64,000 bases of DNA from Bacteroidetes bacterium UBA1941. Its GTDB lineage: Bacteria > Bacteroidota > Bacteroidia > Chitinophagales > LD1. The translations under genes were made by a program, and so were the position numbers. The notes beneath the pieces are model-generated. The model worked only from the letters and a program-made list of their open reading frames with translations. It made no database searches and had not been told where the DNA came from. The stretch lies in the NCBI GenBank assembly GCA_002336805.1, contig DDEZ01000012.1, forward strand, positions 197,594 through 261,593, written 5' to 3'. Shown piece by piece: positions 61,467 to 64,000 of this stretch; the stretch's first letter is position 1, and each line of letters opens with the position of its first letter.

Positions 61467-64000
61467 TTGCGCTTCACGAAAGTAGTAATATTTGCAGCAT
61501 TTTGGGGGTTGCTTTTGCTGGCTGGGTGCTCTACGACCAACCATGCTCCGCTCCCCTCGATGGTGTATCACGATATCACGGGGCACTACAATGCCTACTT
61601 CAACGCCAATGAGCGGCTGAAGGCGGTCTACCTCACTATGGACAAGACCCACAAGGATGACTACAAGCAGATAATCCCCCTATATACCTACTCTGACCCA
61701 AAGGAAGCCAGCGCCGTAGGCGGTGAGCTGGATGAGATAGAGAAGCACCTGACCAAATCCGTGCAGATCCACAAGGTGTCAAACTGGGCCGATGATGACT
61801 TTCTGATGATGGGCAAGGCTATGTACATCAAGGGAAACTATGAGCGTGCGCAGAGCTTTTTCAAGTATACCACCACAGAGTATAAGAATGGTGTGGACTA
61901 CGTGAAAGAGCGCAAGAAGGAAGGCAAAAACGCCAAGCCTACGCTGAAGAAGAAGCCGGCCAAGAAGCCGAAATTTGTACAAAAGCTGGACGAGAAGGGC
62001 AATATGATACTGGTGAAAGTGGACGAGCGTCCCTCCTACACCCTGATGATACACGAGCCTGCCCGTGCCGAGGCGCTACTCTGGCTGGCCAAGAGCTATG
62101 CTGCGCAGAAGAAGTTTACAGAGGCGGGATCGGTGATACAGTTTGCGAGGTCTGATGACAAGTTTTATAAGAACCTGGACAAGGAGCTGGAGGCTACCGA
62201 GGCAGAGATATTTCTCCGTCAGGGCAACTATCACGATGCCATCAAGCCGCTGGAGACCTATGTAGGTATGGAGAAGAAGAAGCTGAAGAAGGTCAGGCCG
62301 CTCTTCATCCTCGCCCAGATATACGAGCGCAATGGCGACTATAAAAAGGCCTCTGACTACTACCGCCTGGTGCTGAAGAACAGGCCAAACTACGACATGG
62401 AGTTTTACGCCAAGATCAACCGTGCCAAGCTCGGCAGCCGTGGCGGCAGCTCTGAAGATATCCGCAAGCTGCTCACGCAGATGAGCCGCGATGGCAAGTA
62501 CAAAGACTACTACGACCAGATCTGGTATGAGCTGGGTATGATAGCCCTGACGGGCAATGACCGCACACTGGCACGCAAGGACTTTCAGAAGTCTGTGGCC
62601 CTCTCTACCAAGAATGCTGACCAGAAGGCCCTCTCCTACCTCAAGCTCGCACAGATGGACTATGAGGATGAGGCCTACGTGACATCCAAGTACTATTACG
62701 ACACCACTATCCTCAATATGGCCAAGGAGGATACCGCCTACGCTGCCGTAGAGAGCCGTGACAAGACACTGGCCAAGCTGGTAAAGCAGATAGACATCAT
62801 CACTACCGAGGATAGCCTGCAGCGCCTGGCGGGCATGAGCAGCGCAGACAGGCTGAAGTTCATACACAAGCTGCTGGATCAAAAGCAGAAGGAGGCTGAC
62901 GCCAAGGAGGCCGGCAAAGGTGTGAAGAGTGTCAACTCTGACTTCATCAAGCCGGGTGCAGGCCAGGCACCACCGCCGTCAGACGATCCGGCCAATCTGT
63001 TTTACTTCTACAATGTGACGGCCAAGGGCAATGGCTACTCTGAGTTTACCAAAAAGTGGGGACGCCGCAAGCTGGAAGACAACTGGCGCCGCAAGGATAA
63101 GAGCATCTCCAGCGAAACTACCGATGCCGCCGCAGACTCTGCCAAGGCCAAGGCTGACTCACTGGCGGCTACTATCACACCGGGCTCTGAAGATGACAAG
63201 ATGCTGGCAGGTCTGCCACTCACTCCGGATAAAATGGAGAAGTCTAACGGCAAGCTGGTAGAGGCCTACTATGCTGTGGGTACCGTGTACAAAGATGACC
63301 TGCAGGCATACCGCAAGGCGATCAATGCCTTTGACGAGCTGAACCGCCGCTTCCCGGGCAGCAAGCTGGAGCTGGAGAGCTGGTACCAGCTGTACCTCCT
63401 GCACGGCAAGATGAAGAATACCGCCAAAGCGGAGACCTACAAGAGCAAGATACTGGACAAATACCCTGATAGCAAGATAGCCCAGTACCTCAAAAATCCT
63501 GACTACCTGGCGCAGGAGATGAAGAAGCAAAACTCCCTGACAGACTACTATGCTGACGCGTACAATGACTACGCTACCGGTATGTATGCCTCGGCAGAGA
63601 AGAAGATAGCAGAGGTAGATGCGCAGTACAAAGAGAATCAGATCAGGGCCAAGTTTGACCTGCTCAATGCACAGATACTGGCCAAGGAAAACCGCCTGGG
63701 AGACTACGTGCAGTCGCTGAATAAGGTGATCACCAAATATCCGGGTACACCAGAGAAAGAGATAGCCCAGACCTGGCTCAATAAGCTCAACGCCTCCAAG
63801 CTGCCTCAGGTAGATATCAGCAAGCTACCAAAGGACTCTCTGGATGCCGGTGCTGTAGCAGATGCGCCTGCCTTTACAGATACTACGGGCACGGCAGATT
63901 TCCTCAGCAAGGTGCAGTCTCAGCGGCCTAAGACCGATGCTGTGACCGCAGATGCGGCTACCAAGCCCGGCAAAACTACCGGCAAGCCTGACACCAAGGC
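61467..64000 (+). CDS. PorW/SprE-like T9SS periplasmic lipoprotein, 3' end cut by window edge
   Basis: Open from a TTG at 61467 to the end of the window (844 codons, no stop seen). TTG gives MRFTKVVIFAAFWGLLLLAGC, a lipobox with Cys at residue 21 (61527). The mature part starts STTNHAPLPSMVYHDITGHYNAYFNANERLK, which fits the N-terminus of PorW/SprE, a tetratricopeptide lipoprotein needed for type IX secretion and gliding. TPR-like helical repeats continue through the rest. An Ala/Lys/Asp-rich region near residues 480-570 is a probable linker. T9SS cargo elsewhere in the window supports the assignment. Confidence 0.82.
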   Translation, partial: MRFTKVVIFAAFWGLLLLAGCSTTNHAPLPSMVYHDITGHYNAYFNANERLKAVYLTMDKTHKDDYKQIIPLYTYSDPKEASAVGGELDEIEKHLTKSVQIHKVSNWADDDFLMMGKAMYIKGNYERAQSFFKYTTTEYKNGVDYVKERKKEGKNAKPTLKKKPAKKPKFVQKLDEKGNMILVKVDERPSYTLMIHEPARAEALLWLAKSYAAQKKFTEAGSVIQFARSDDKFYKNLDKELEATEAEIFLRQGNYHDAIKPLETYVGMEKKKLKKVRPLFILAQIYERNGDYKKASDYYRLVLKNRPNYDMEFYAKINRAKLGSRGGSSEDIRKLLTQMSRDGKYKDYYDQIWYELGMIALTGNDRTLARKDFQKSVALSTKNADQKALSYLKLAQMDYEDEAYVTSKYYYDTTILNMAKEDTAYAAVESRDKTLAKLVKQIDIITTEDSLQRLAGMSSADRLKFIHKLLDQKQKEADAKEAGKGVKSVNSDFIKPGAGQAPPPSDDPANLFYFYNVTAKGNGYSEFTKKWGRRKLEDNWRRKDKSISSETTDAAADSAKAKADSLAATITPGSEDDKMLAGLPLTPDKMEKSNGKLVEAYYAVGTVYKDDLQAYRKAINAFDELNRRFPGSKLELESWYQLYLLHGKMKNTAKAETYKSKILDKYPDSKIAQYLKNPDYLAQEMKKQNSLTDYYADAYNDYATGMYASAEKKIAEVDAQYKENQIRAKFDLLNAQILAKENRLGDYVQSLNKVITKYPGTPEKEIAQTWLNKLNASKLPQVDISKLPKDSLDAGAVADAPAFTDTTGTADFLSKVQSQRPKTDAVTADAATKPGKTTGKPDTK

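Noticed and set aside
61467..61529. Start of the PorW-like gene at an upstream ATG
   Set aside because: The frame is open further upstream, but it has no in-frame ATG there and no signal-like sequence; the TTG gives a correct lipobox.
62076..62882. Open frame of 268 codons opposite the PorW/SprE gene
   Set aside because: Antisense shadow; Leu/Val-rich without motifs, while the plus frame carries the lipobox and repeats and is open to the edge.

Overview
The window is chromosomal DNA from a member of the Bacteroidota, probably Chitinophagales or Sphingobacteriales-like. The evidence is type IX secretion (T9SS) cargo with type A and type B sorting domains, a PorW/SprE-type lipoprotein, a sphingolipid locus (serine palmitoyltransferase plus 3-ketosphinganine reductases), a DUF3127 protein, a PorT-like barrel, a TAnnTTTG promoter and short palindromic intergenic repeats. 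Base composition looks near 50% GC, except for a clearly AT-rich island at about 55.3-58.2 kb. I saw no rRNA, tRNA, CRISPR array, prophage or insertion sequence.

Layout. 1-6.4 kb: the end of lepA, a DUF3127 SSB-like protein, folD overlapping a lipoprotein gene, a barrel protein and a TPR protein. 6.4-12.6 kb: truncated hemoglobin, a small lipoprotein, der, pyrR-pyrB, a membrane protein and a DUF4139 protein. 12.6-23.6 kb is rich in lipid genes: an overlapping acyltransferase-gpsA pair, a lipid kinase, two tandem ketosphinganine reductases and spt, with a TauE exporter, a SUI1 factor, a PorT-like barrel and rsmE among them. 24-29.1 kb: a 1711-residue T9SS type B surface protein with sixteen 72-residue repeats. 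29.1-36.8 kb: a zinc peptidase, an SPFH / NAD-kinase-like / QueD-like / M1-peptidase operon, an AI-2E family permease and a TPR membrane protein. 36.8-44.6 kb: a three-gene heavy-metal RND efflux operon and an MsbA-like ABC exporter. 45.1-50.4 kb: a second giant T9SS protein (1759 residues) with 90-residue repeats. 50.5-55.2 kb: murQ, a small conserved protein, a candidate terpenoid cassette and a lone receiver protein.

55.3-59.7 kb is the accessory part. It holds a small XRE regulator with a dyad, a probable type II restriction-modification system (divergent adenine methyltransferase and regulator-endonuclease pair with a palindromic operator between them), an unknown membrane protein, a nuclease-like protein, and a ParE-type toxin-antitoxin pair bracketed by two direct repeats of about 190 bp. 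59.8-64 kb: an M23 peptidase-bactofilin pair and the first part of a PorW/SprE lipoprotein gene that runs off the window.

The most novel candidate is at 51945-54567: a 604-residue phytoene-desaturase-like FAD oxidoreductase followed by a 243-residue, seven-helix protein. The latter has the acidic-residue pattern of the Pyr4/PaxB membrane terpene cyclases known from fungal and actinobacterial meroterpenoid pathways. This rests on motif reading only. The second-best candidates are the restriction island with its uncharacterised passengers and the tandem duplication of the sphingolipid reductase.
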